Assembly: GCA_030618945.1 (NCBI GenBank)
Contig: JAUXCI010000030.1
Span: forward strand, 1 to 15,120
Reading direction: 5' to 3'
Source of the DNA: Flavobacteriaceae bacterium
GTDB taxonomy: Bacteria; Bacteroidota; Bacteroidia; Flavobacteriales; Flavobacteriaceae
DNA length: 15,120 nucleotides
Shown here piece by piece: positions 8,192 to 14,820 of the stretch. Position 1 is the stretch's first letter. Each line of letters opens with the position of its first letter. The position numbers were made by a program, and so were the translations under genes. The notes beneath the pieces are model-generated. The model worked only from the letters and a program-made list of their open reading frames with translations, did not search any database and was not told where the DNA came from.

Positions 8192-8223
8192 ATTGTTCGT
8201 GTACATAATGCATTGTATTTTTG
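8192..8223 (+). promoter_or_regulatory. Bacteroidota-type promoter for uvrD
   Basis: TATTTTTG at 8216-8223 is a perfect TAnnTTTG -7 element; ATTG at 8192-8195 is a partial -33 box with a 20-base spacer. It lies inside the longest possible uvrD frame (from ATG 8177), so transcripts from it, starting near 8230, could only use the TTG at 8240. Confidence 0.6.
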
Positions 8224-8239
8224 GAGAAAACCAAGAGTC

Positions 8240-10570
8240 TTGTACAATTATCTGGATGAATTAAACGAAGCACAAAAGGAAGCCGTTCTTCAAAAAGAAG
8301 GGCCCATGATCATTATTGCCGGAGCTGGATCTGGTAAAACCAGAGTTTTGACCTATAGGATTGCTCATTTAATGAAAAACGGTATCGATCCGTTTAATAT
8401 CCTTGCCCTTACTTTTACCAATAAAGCGGCTCGTGAAATGAAAAACAGAATTGCTTCTGTGGTTGGCCCGAGTGAAGCTAAAAATTTATGGATGGGGACC
8501 TTTCATAGTGTGTTTGCAAGGATTTTGAGAAGTGAAGGAGAGAAATTGGGTTACCCTTCAAACTTTACAATCTATGATACGCAGGATTCCGTGAGACTGA
8601 TCGCATCGATCATCAAAGAAATGCAGCTTGAAAAAGATAAGTATAAGCCTAAACAGGCCCTTGGCAGGATATCCCAATTTAAGAATAGTCTGATCACTGT
8701 TAGGGCCTATTATCAGAACCCGGAAGTGATGGAAGCTGATAAGGCCTCTGGTCGCCCGAAAATGGGTTCGATTTATCAGCAGTACGTAGATCGTTGTTTT
8801 AAAGCGGGCGCCATGGATTTTGATGATTTGTTGTTGAGAACCAATGAATTATTGACGCGTTTCCCGGAAGCTCTGGCCAAATACCAGGACAGATTTCGCT
8901 ATATCATGGTTGATGAGTATCAGGATACAAATCATTCTCAATACCTTATTGTTAGGGCTTTAGCCGATAGGTATCAAAATATTTGCGTGGTAGGTGATGA
9001 CAGCCAAAGTATTTATGCCTTCAGGGGTGCCAATATTAAAAATATCCTTAATTTTCAAAAGCATTATGACGATGTTAAGATTTTTAAACTGGAACAAAAC
9101 TACAGGTCAACCAGTACAATAGTACAGGCAGCAAATAGCGTTATTGATAAAAATAAAACCAAATTGGATAAAGAGATCTGGACCTCAAACAACGAAGGGG
9201 AGAAGATCAAGGTGATGAGAACTTATTCGGAAGGTGATGAAGGAAGGTTTGTGGCCTCTTCTATCTTTGAGAATATGATGCAGCATCAATTGTCTAATCA
9301 AAATTTCACGGTGCTATACAGAACCAATGCCCAATCAAGAGCAATAGAAGATGCCCTGAGAAAAAAGAATATCAAGTATAGAATTTACGGAGGTTTATCT
9401 TTTTACCAACGCAAGGAAATCAAAGACACTTTGGCTTACCTCAGGTTGCTCATTAACTCAAAGGATGAAGAAGCACTGAAAAGGGTAATTAATTATCCTG
9501 CCCGAGGCATTGGGCAAACCACTGTTGATCGTATACTCATTGCCGCTAATGAGCACAAAATATCCATGTTTGAAGTTTTGACGCGATTGGATCAAATAGC
9601 AGTCGGAGTCAACACAGGAATCAAGACCAAGTTACAGAACTTTGCGAATATGATCAGGAGTTTTCAGATTGAAGCTGAGTCAAAAAATGCCTTTGAAGTT
9701 GCTGATATGGTCCTTAAACAAACAAGATTAATCAGAGATATTGAAAGTGAAGGGACTCCTGAGTCGGTCAGCAGGCTTGAGAATGTTCAGGAATTAATGA
9801 ATGGGATAAAGGATTTTATAGAAGTTCAAAAGGAAAAAGAAGAAGACGCATCCCTGGCATTTTTTCTTGAAGATGTAGCCCTGGCCACCGATTTTGATCA
9901 GAAAAAAGACGACGTTCCAAGGGTGTCATTAATGACCATTCATTTGGCAAAAGGACTTGAATTCCCTTATGTATACATCGTTGGGCTTGAGGAAAATTTG
10001 TTTCCTTCTGCAATGAGTATGAATACGCGAAGTGAGATTGAAGAAGAACGGAGATTGTTTTATGTGGCTTTAACCAGAGCTGAAAAGCAGGTATACCTGT
10101 CATATGCCCAGTCGAGATATCGCTGGGGAAAACTTATTGATTGTGAGCCAAGCCGGTTTTTAGAGGAAATAGATGAAAAATATGTCGATAATATAGTACC
10201 TGTAAAAGAATCAATTGTGAGTAATAAGTTTTTGAACAAGGACATATTTGGAGTTCCTGATAAAAATACAATTAGATTTAAAAAACCGATTTCCAGAACT
10301 CCGGATAAAAACCCTAAACCATCTGGTTTAAAAGCGACCGTAACAAATATGCCTAAAAACCTTAAAAAGATGAGTGATTTGGGCAATCATCAGAACTTAT
10401 TTGACAATAAGTTAATTCAAGGAAATATGGTTGAACACGCCAAATTTGGCAGGGGAGAAGTGATGTTAGTGGAAGGCAATGGCAATAGTAGGAAGGCTGA
10501 GATAAAATTTGAATCGGGCGACTCAAAAAAATTGTTACTTCAATTTGCTAAGCTCAAGATTATTGGCTAA
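8240..10570 (+). CDS. uvrD: ATP-dependent DNA helicase, UvrD/PcrA type
   Basis: A 777-residue superfamily 1A 3'-5' helicase acting in nucleotide-excision and mismatch repair and in clearing replication or transcription conflicts. Seen: Q-motif region LNEAQKEAV, Walker A GAGSGKT (28-34), Walker B DEYQ (225-228), motif III GDDSQSIYAFRGA (252-264), motif IV NYRS (287-290), motif V TIHLAKGLEF (566-575) and motif VI EERRLFYVALTRA (602-614). A C-terminal Tudor-like segment (VEHAKFGRGEV, from ~731) is the part that binds RNA polymerase in PcrA. The frame could open at ATG 8177, adding 21 residues (IVRVHNALYFWRKPR and neighbours) that do not resemble the family. The TTG at 8240 gives MYNYLDELNEAQ, the usual N-terminus, 17 bases after the -7 promoter box. 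All catalytic motifs are intact. Confidence 0.93.
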   Translation: MYNYLDELNEAQKEAVLQKEGPMIIIAGAGSGKTRVLTYRIAHLMKNGIDPFNILALTFTNKAAREMKNRIASVVGPSEAKNLWMGTFHSVFARILRSEGEKLGYPSNFTIYDTQDSVRLIASIIKEMQLEKDKYKPKQALGRISQFKNSLITVRAYYQNPEVMEADKASGRPKMGSIYQQYVDRCFKAGAMDFDDLLLRTNELLTRFPEALAKYQDRFRYIMVDEYQDTNHSQYLIVRALADRYQNICVVGDDSQSIYAFRGANIKNILNFQKHYDDVKIFKLEQNYRSTSTIVQAANSVIDKNKTKLDKEIWTSNNEGEKIKVMRTYSEGDEGRFVASSIFENMMQHQLSNQNFTVLYRTNAQSRAIEDALRKKNIKYRIYGGLSFYQRKEIKDTLAYLRLLINSKDEEALKRVINYPARGIGQTTVDRILIAANEHKISMFEVLTRLDQIAVGVNTGIKTKLQNFANMIRSFQIEAESKNAFEVADMVLKQTRLIRDIESEGTPESVSRLENVQELMNGIKDFIEVQKEKEEDASLAFFLEDVALATDFDQKKDDVPRVSLMTIHLAKGLEFPYVYIVGLEENLFPSAMSMNTRSEIEEERRLFYVALTRAEKQVYLSYAQSRYRWGKLIDCEPSRFLEEIDEKYVDNIVPVKESIVSNKFLNKDIFGVPDKNTIRFKKPISRTPDKNPKPSGLKATVTNMPKNLKKMSDLGNHQNLFDNKLIQGNMVEHAKFGRGEVMLVEGNGNSRKAEIKFESGDSKKLLLQFAKLKIIG

Positions 10571-10598
10571 AATCGTGGCTTGGGAATTAAAATATTTG

Positions 10599-10606
10599 TT
10601 ACTTTG
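10599..10606 (+). promoter_or_regulatory. Possible -7 element before the DUF4290-murA operon
   Basis: TTACTTTG differs from TAnnTTTG at one base; no well-spaced -33 box is visible, and it would leave a leader near 45 bases, longer than for other genes here. Weak call. Confidence 0.25.
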
Positions 10607-10654
10607 CAATGAGCTATAATATTAATAAATAGTTGACTTTAAACAAAAGAGCGG

Positions 10655-11290
10655 ATGAATTTAGAATATAATGCAGAGAGAGAACATTTGATTATACCCG
10701 AATACGGCAGACACATACAAAAACTTGTAAATCATTGTTTGAATCTTGAAAACAAAGAAGAGCAAAACACGATGGCCAAAGCCATAGTACATGTGATGGG
10801 GAATATGCAGCCACATTTACGAGACGTACCTGATTTTCAACATAAATTGTGGGACCAATTATTTATTATGTCTAACTATAAATTAGAAGTTGATACACCA
10901 TATCCAAAGCCTGAAAGAGAAGTTTTACAGGCAAAACCAACTGGACTGCCTTATCCAAAATCAGCGTCTAAATACAGGTTTTATGGTAATAACATCCAAA
11001 TAATGATCGATACGGCGCTTACATGGGAAGAAGGAGAAATGAAAGATGCCCTTGTGTATACGATAGCCAATCACATGAAAAAATGCTATCTGAATTGGAA
11101 TAAAGATACGGTAGACGATGAAGTGATATTTCGTCATTTATCTGAATTATCAGGAGGGAAGTTAGTCCTAACTGATAAAGAAGTGCTTTCGGACTCCAAA
11201 AATCTTTTGAGAAAAAGTCCATCTAAAAATTCCAATTCTTATCAGAAAAATTCCCAAAAACAAGGAAAAAAGAATTATAGAAAAAGATAA
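10655..11290 (+). CDS. DUF4290 family protein
   Basis: The 211-residue product matches the Bacteroidota-specific DUF4290 family as I recall it: the opening MNLEYNAEREHLIIPEYGRHIQ, then a helical core with AIVHVMGNMQPHLRDVPDF and HKLWDQLFIMS, a proline-rich DTPYPKPER turn, and YGNNIQIMIDTALTWEEGE followed by ALVYTIANHMKKCYLNWN. No catalytic residues or membrane segments are evident, so it is probably a soluble helical cytosolic protein. The last ~30 residues are a disordered-looking basic tail rich in K, N, S and Q, ending KKNYRKR, which could bind nucleic acid or acidic surfaces (inference). Biochemical function is unknown. The stop codon is 21 bases before murA, an operon arrangement I recall as conserved in flavobacteria, hinting at an envelope or growth-related role. 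The start ATG gives a family-typical N-terminus. Confidence 0.88.
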   Translation: MNLEYNAEREHLIIPEYGRHIQKLVNHCLNLENKEEQNTMAKAIVHVMGNMQPHLRDVPDFQHKLWDQLFIMSNYKLEVDTPYPKPEREVLQAKPTGLPYPKSASKYRFYGNNIQIMIDTALTWEEGEMKDALVYTIANHMKKCYLNWNKDTVDDEVIFRHLSELSGGKLVLTDKEVLSDSKNLLRKSPSKNSNSYQKNSQKQGKKNYRKR

Positions 11291-11311
11291 CTGCATAAAT
11301 TTTCTCTGATA

Positions 11312-12628
11312 ATGTCAATATTTAAGATTGAAGGAGGGCATCGTCTAAAAGGCGACATAATTCCTCAAGGCGCGAAGAACGAAGCACTACAAATAGTTTG
11401 CGCTACCCTGTTAACCGCTTCTAAAATTACAATAAGTAATATCCCTGACATTAAAGATGTGAATAAACTCATTTTTATACTGGGAGAGCTTGGTGTAAAA
11501 ATTGAAAAAATCAATAAAAACACCTACACTTTTCAAGCTGATGATATTGATTTGGATTACCTTGAAACCTTAAGGTTTAAAAAAGATGGAAGCTCTTTAA
11601 GAGGATCTATTATGATCGTGGGCCCTTTACTTACAAGATTTGGAAAAGGATATATCCCCAGGCCGGGAGGCGATAAAATAGGGAGAAGAAGGTTAGATAC
11701 CCACTTTGAAGGATTTATAAAGCTTGGAGCCAAGTTCCGTTATAATAAAGAAGAATATTTTTACGGAGTTGAGGCGGATCAATTGCATGGTACTGAAATG
11801 CTATTAGACGAGGCGTCTGTAACGGGAACTGCAAATATATTGATGGCTGCAGTACTCGCCAAGGGTGAAACAATTATTTATAATGCGGCATGTGAGCCTT
11901 ATATACAACAATTGTGTAAAATGCTGGTGAGCATGGGGGCCAATATTGACGGTATCGGGTCTAACAGGCTGATCGTTCAGGGAGTTACTGAATTAGCAGG
12001 ATGCGAACATCGCGTATTGCCGGATATGATCGAAATAGGGAGCTGGATAGGAATGGCAGCAATGACCAAGTCGGAAGTGACCATCAAAGATGTGAGCTGG
12101 AAGGATTTGGGTCAAATTCCAAATGTTTTTAGGAAACTTGGTATTGATCTGCAACAAAAGGGTGACGATATTTATATTCCTGCCCAGGATAGCTATGAAA
12201 TTCAAGGATATATGGATGGTTCAATACTCACTGTATCTGATGCACCATGGCCTGGATTTACGCCTGACCTTTTGAGTATTGTTCTGGTAGTGGCCACTCA
12301 GGCCAAAGGAAGCGTTTTAATTCATCAAAAAATGTTTGAAAGTCGTTTGTTTTTTGTCGATAAACTGATTGACATGGGCGCAAAGGTTATCTTATGTGAT
12401 CCGCACAGAGCTACTGTGATAGGGATGAACCACGAATCATGTTTACAAGCAACAACTATGAGTTCTCCTGATATCAGGGCGGGTATTTCCCTCCTGATTG
12501 CGGCGCTATCAGCTAAGGGAACAAGTACCATTCATAATATTGATCAAATTGATCGGGGTTATGAAAATATAGATGTGAGGTTGAGAGCCCTTGGAGCCAA
12601 GATCGAAAGGATTGAAAGCACTTTCTAG
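11312..12628 (+). CDS. murA: UDP-N-acetylglucosamine 1-carboxyvinyltransferase
   Basis: A 438-residue cytosolic enzyme that transfers enolpyruvate from PEP to UDP-GlcNAc, the first committed step of peptidoglycan synthesis. Seen: GAKNEAL with Lys22-Asn23 at the N-terminal substrate site, LRGSIMIVGPLL with Arg97, the mobile active-site loop IPRPGGDKIGRRRLDTHFEG, FTPDLLS with Asp319 at the place of the catalytic Asp (E. coli D305), DIRAGISLLIAAL (Arg389) and IDRGYENI (Arg415), matching E. coli R371 and R397. Length is close to the usual 420-440. The loop carries Asp121 where E. coli has Cys115, the residue alkylated by fosfomycin. This is a complete enzyme, not a degraded copy, since the other key residues are retained. 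It follows the DUF4290 gene by 21 bases and probably shares its transcript; no promoter of its own is visible. Confidence 0.95.
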   Translation: MSIFKIEGGHRLKGDIIPQGAKNEALQIVCATLLTASKITISNIPDIKDVNKLIFILGELGVKIEKINKNTYTFQADDIDLDYLETLRFKKDGSSLRGSIMIVGPLLTRFGKGYIPRPGGDKIGRRRLDTHFEGFIKLGAKFRYNKEEYFYGVEADQLHGTEMLLDEASVTGTANILMAAVLAKGETIIYNAACEPYIQQLCKMLVSMGANIDGIGSNRLIVQGVTELAGCEHRVLPDMIEIGSWIGMAAMTKSEVTIKDVSWKDLGQIPNVFRKLGIDLQQKGDDIYIPAQDSYEIQGYMDGSILTVSDAPWPGFTPDLLSIVLVVATQAKGSVLIHQKMFESRLFFVDKLIDMGAKVILCDPHRATVIGMNHESCLQATTMSSPDIRAGISLLIAALSAKGTSTIHNIDQIDRGYENIDVRLRALGAKIERIESTF

Positions 12629-12682
12629 CAGTAATTTAAGATAGTATTTATTGATTTGTGACAATATGGCACAATTGAACAC

Positions 12683-12699
12683 TTGGCAAGTAATTTGCT
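12683..12699 (+). promoter_or_regulatory. Sigma-54-like -24/-12 site before grpE
   Basis: TTGGCAAG at 12683-12690, four bases, then TTGCT at 12695-12699. It fits the sigma-54 consensus YTGGCACG-N4-TTGCW with one mismatch (A for C), and the GG and GC pairs are exactly 10 bases apart. The predicted start near 12710 leaves ~23 bases before the ATG. No activator site is evident. A rival primary-sigma reading is ATTG (12674-12677), 22 bases, TAGCTTGG (12700-12707), one mismatch from TAnnTTTG. Confidence 0.35.
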
Positions 12700-12732
12700 T
12701 AGCTTGGTGTAAGAGGATTAAATTGAATTGAA

Positions 12733-13302
12733 ATGAGTAAAAAAGAACATAAAGAAAGCAATATGGATATGGACAAGGATTTTGAGAATGAGGAATTAGA
12801 TAATGAAAATGTGGATCTTAAGGCAGAAACTATTGAAAATGAAGTTGAAGAAAGTGAAGAGGATAAACTGAAACATGAGTTGGGGAAGGAAAGGGATAAT
12901 TTTTTAAGATTGTTTGCTGAATTTGAAAATTATAAAAAAAGAACTTCTAAAGAAAGGTTAGAGCTGTTTAGTACTGCAAACAAGGAGTTAATGACAGCTA
13001 TGTTACCGATTTTAGACGATTTTGAAAGAGGGTTGAATGAGATCGAAAAATATTCCGATAAGACTTTGCTTGAAGGAATGCAACTGATATTTAATAAATT
13101 CAAAAATACTTTAGGTCAAAAAGGACTCAAGGAAGTAGAAGTAAAACAAGGAGATTCTTTTGATGCTGATATTCACGAGGCTATTTCCCAAATTCCTGCG
13201 CCATCTAAAAAACTTAAAGGTAAAATAATTGATGTTGTTGAAAAAGGCTATAAGCTAGGAGAAACCATCATACGATTTCCAAAAGTTGTATTAGGTAATT
13301 AA
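12733..13302 (+). CDS. grpE: Nucleotide exchange factor GrpE
   Basis: A 189-residue co-chaperone that releases ADP from DnaK and so sets the rate of its folding cycle; it acts as a dimer in the cytosol. Seen: an acidic, disordered N-terminus (about 1-45, dominated by E, D, K and N), the start of the long dimerisation helix with FAEFENYKKRTSKE (61-74), the four-helix-bundle segment LPILDDFERGL (91-101), and the C-terminal beta-domain that enters DnaK's nucleotide cleft: FDADIHEAI (143-151) and GYKLGETIIRFPKVVLG (172-188). Length is typical. Internal Met codons at residues 11 and 13 are alternative starts in the disordered tail, but the ATG at 12733 is the simplest choice. dnaJ follows 35 bases later without a terminator, so the two form an operon; dnaK is not in the window. 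Confidence 0.95.
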   Translation: MSKKEHKESNMDMDKDFENEELDNENVDLKAETIENEVEESEEDKLKHELGKERDNFLRLFAEFENYKKRTSKERLELFSTANKELMTAMLPILDDFERGLNEIEKYSDKTLLEGMQLIFNKFKNTLGQKGLKEVEVKQGDSFDADIHEAISQIPAPSKKLKGKIIDVVEKGYKLGETIIRFPKVVLGN

Positions 13303-13337
13303 GTCGCTCAAAAATATTTAAAATAAAACTACTAGTC

Positions 13338-14462
13338 GTGAAACAGGATTATTACGAAGTATTAGGTGTAGAAAAGAATGCTACCGCTAATGAAATAAAA
13401 AAAGCTTATCGCAAAAAGGCAGTACAGAATCATCCGGATAAAAATCCTGGAGATAGTGCTGCAGAGGATCGTTTTAAACAAGCGGCTGAAGCTTATGAAA
13501 TTTTGAGCAATGCTGATAAGAAAACCAAATATGACCAATATGGTCATGCTGCTTTTGAAAACGGCGGTGCCGGAGGAGGCGGTTTTGGAGGTATGAACAT
13601 GGATGATATTTTCAGCCAGTTTGGTGATATTTTTGGCGGACACTTCGGAGGAGGTGGTTTTAGCGGTGGGTTTGGAGGTGGATCCCGACAAGCCAGAGTT
13701 AAGGGAAGTAATCTTAGGATTAGAGTTAAATTAGAATTGAAAGACATCCTTAACGGAGTAACCAAGAAAGTAAAAGTGAGGCGTAAAGTTAAGGCTGATG
13801 GTGTAACTTATAGCACATGTACTTCCTGTAATGGGCAAGGTAGTGTGATGAGGATTACCAACACGATTCTGGGAAGAATGCAAACAGCAACTACTTGTCC
13901 AACCTGTCAAGGTTCTGGTAAAAGTGTTAATCACAGGCCCAAGGGTTCTGATGCTCATGGTTTAATTACCAAAGAAGAAATGGTTGAAATTGAAATCCCT
14001 GCTGGAGTTACTGACGGGGTGCAACTTAAAGTTCAAGGCAAAGGAAATGATGCTCCTGGAGATGGTATCCCGGGTGATATTTTGGTTGTTATTCAAGAAA
14101 TTCAACACGAAAAACTTAAACGTGAAGGAAATAACCTTCACTATGATTTATATATAGGTTTTCCACAAGCGGTATTGGGAGCGACAAAAGAAATAGACAC
14201 GCTGACCGGAAAAGTGAGAATCAAAATTGAAGAAGGAGCACAGTCGGGAAAAATATTGAGATTAAGAGGAAAAGGCGTTCAAAGTCTTGACAGATACGGA
14301 AAAGGCGATCTATTGGTTCATATCAATGTTTGGACACCTAAAAAGCTTACAAAGGATCAAAAAGAATTCTTTCAGAAGGTTGAAAATCATGAAAACTTTA
14401 TTCCGCAACCATCAAGTTCGGAAAAATCTTTTTTTGAAAAAGTAAAGGATATGTTCTCATAA
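13338..14462 (+). CDS. dnaJ: Chaperone DnaJ with two-motif zinc-finger region
   Basis: A 374-residue Hsp40 that delivers unfolded clients to DnaK and stimulates its ATPase. Seen: J-domain (1-68) with the essential HPD at 32-34, Gly/Phe-rich linker (about 76-115), first substrate-binding domain beginning near 118, cysteine motifs CTSCNGQG (161-168) and CPTCQGSG (187-194), then the second C-terminal domain (PAGVTDGVQLKVQGKG, GDILVVI, LHYDLYIGFPQAVLG, SGKILRLRGKG) and dimerisation tail ending FFEKVKDMFS. Canonical DnaJ has four CxxCxGxG motifs that bind two zincs; here only two exist. By spacing and by the intervening NTILGRMQTATT they correspond to motifs 2 and 3. I recall this short form from other flavobacteria. 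The start is GTG at 13338, supported by the family-typical KQDYYEVLGV opening; no in-frame ATG is available nearby. Cotranscribed with grpE. Confidence 0.95.
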   Translation: MKQDYYEVLGVEKNATANEIKKAYRKKAVQNHPDKNPGDSAAEDRFKQAAEAYEILSNADKKTKYDQYGHAAFENGGAGGGGFGGMNMDDIFSQFGDIFGGHFGGGGFSGGFGGGSRQARVKGSNLRIRVKLELKDILNGVTKKVKVRRKVKADGVTYSTCTSCNGQGSVMRITNTILGRMQTATTCPTCQGSGKSVNHRPKGSDAHGLITKEEMVEIEIPAGVTDGVQLKVQGKGNDAPGDGIPGDILVVIQEIQHEKLKREGNNLHYDLYIGFPQAVLGATKEIDTLTGKVRIKIEEGAQSGKILRLRGKGVQSLDRYGKGDLLVHINVWTPKKLTKDQKEFFQKVENHENFIPQPSSSEKSFFEKVKDMFS

Positions 14463-14539
14463 CTTGAATGAAATCAATTTCTTATGGCAAGATTTTGATG
14501 ATAATGAATTTTTTTATGAAAATTTTCGTTATATTTGTT

Positions 14540-14564
14540 TTGCTGGATTTTTAAAATTCAGCAA
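14540..14564 (+). other. Stem-loop downstream of dnaJ (stem A of module 1)
   Basis: TTGCTGGATTT (14540-14550) pairs with AAATTCAGCAA (14554-14564) over 11 bp with one G-T wobble, leaving a three-base loop. It is followed by CTTTTTCTTTTTC, so it could be a weak terminator itself or the upstream arm of a structured RNA. A TATATTTG box at 14530-14537 matches the -7 consensus but has no -33 partner. Confidence 0.55.
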
Positions 14565-14568
14565 CTTT

Positions 14569-14594
14569 TTCTTTTTCATAGCAATTTTCCCACT
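14569..14594 (+). repeat. 26-base direct repeat, copy 1
   Basis: TTCTTTTT, then CATAGCAATTTTCCCACT. It is identical over 26 bases to 14733-14758, 164 bases downstream. Its 3' end forms the left arm of the terminator at 14589-14617. Confidence 0.9.
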
Positions 14595-14617
14595 CTTTTC
14601 GAAGGGTGGGTTTTTTT
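14589..14617 (+). terminator. Intrinsic terminator 1 after grpE-dnaJ
   Basis: CCCACTCTT (14589-14597), tetraloop TTCG (14598-14601), AAGGGTGGG (14602-14610), one T-G wobble, then seven T (14611-14617). It lies about 125 bases after the dnaJ stop. Confidence 0.9.
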
Positions 14618-14711
14618 ATACTCCTAATTTTATTTTGGTTTAATGATTCAAAAATAAATAGTCAAATGATTAGGATTTTGTCTTAAATATTGTATTTTTA
14701 CAATCTTATTT

Positions 14712-14733
14712 ATATTACTTTTAATAGTAATAT
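14712..14733 (+). other. Stem-loop upstream of repeat copy 2 (stem A of module 2)
   Basis: ATATTACT (14712-14719) pairs perfectly with AGTAATAT (14726-14733) around loop TTTAAT. It holds the same position relative to the 26-base repeat as the unrelated stem at 14540-14564. It is A/T-rich, so stability alone is weak evidence. Confidence 0.45.
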
Positions 14734-14758
14734 TCTTTTTCATAGCAATTTTCCCACT
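14733..14758 (+). repeat. 26-base direct repeat, copy 2
   Basis: Second exact copy of the repeat at 14569-14594, again joined directly to a terminator hairpin. The sequence between the copies (14618-14732) is A/T-rich with no gene; it contains a small inverted repeat TTGTA/TACAA at 14690-14703. Confidence 0.9.
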
Positions 14759-14786
14759 TTTGTTTACAAAAGTGGGATTTTTTTTT
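14752..14786 (+). terminator. Intrinsic terminator 2, just before rnpB
   Basis: TCCCACTTTTG (14752-14762), loop TTTA, CAAAAGTGGGA (14767-14777): a perfect 11-bp stem followed by nine T (14778-14786). It insulates rnpB from upstream transcription. Confidence 0.9.
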
Positions 14787-14801
14787 CATGCTTATTTTAA
14801 G

Positions 14802-14809
14802 TAATTTTG
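14802..14809 (+). promoter_or_regulatory. -7 promoter element of rnpB
   Basis: TAATTTTG is a perfect TAnnTTTG match ending 12 bases before the mature 5' end of RNase P RNA at about 14821. The -33 region falls in the T-tract of terminator 2, with no clear TTTG. Confidence 0.55.
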
Positions 14810-14820
14810 CAAAAAAAAAA

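Noticed and set aside
13544..13765. Proline-rich minus-strand frame opposite dnaJ
   Set aside because: Its proline runs are the antisense of the Gly/Phe linker of DnaJ; it is a shadow, like the other antisense frames opposite the acyl-CoA dehydrogenase, uvrD and murA genes.
14504..14554. 16-residue hydrophobic peptide (MNFFMKIFVIFVLLDF) as a leader peptide or toxin
   Set aside because: Too short and A/T-rich to distinguish from chance; no ribosome-binding site or conserved partner seen.
14648..14743. Minus-strand 31-residue frame starting in the 26-base repeat (MKKNITIKSN...)
   Set aside because: The other repeat copy opens an unrelated 16-residue frame, so there is no protein-level conservation; kept only as an alternative explanation for the repeat.
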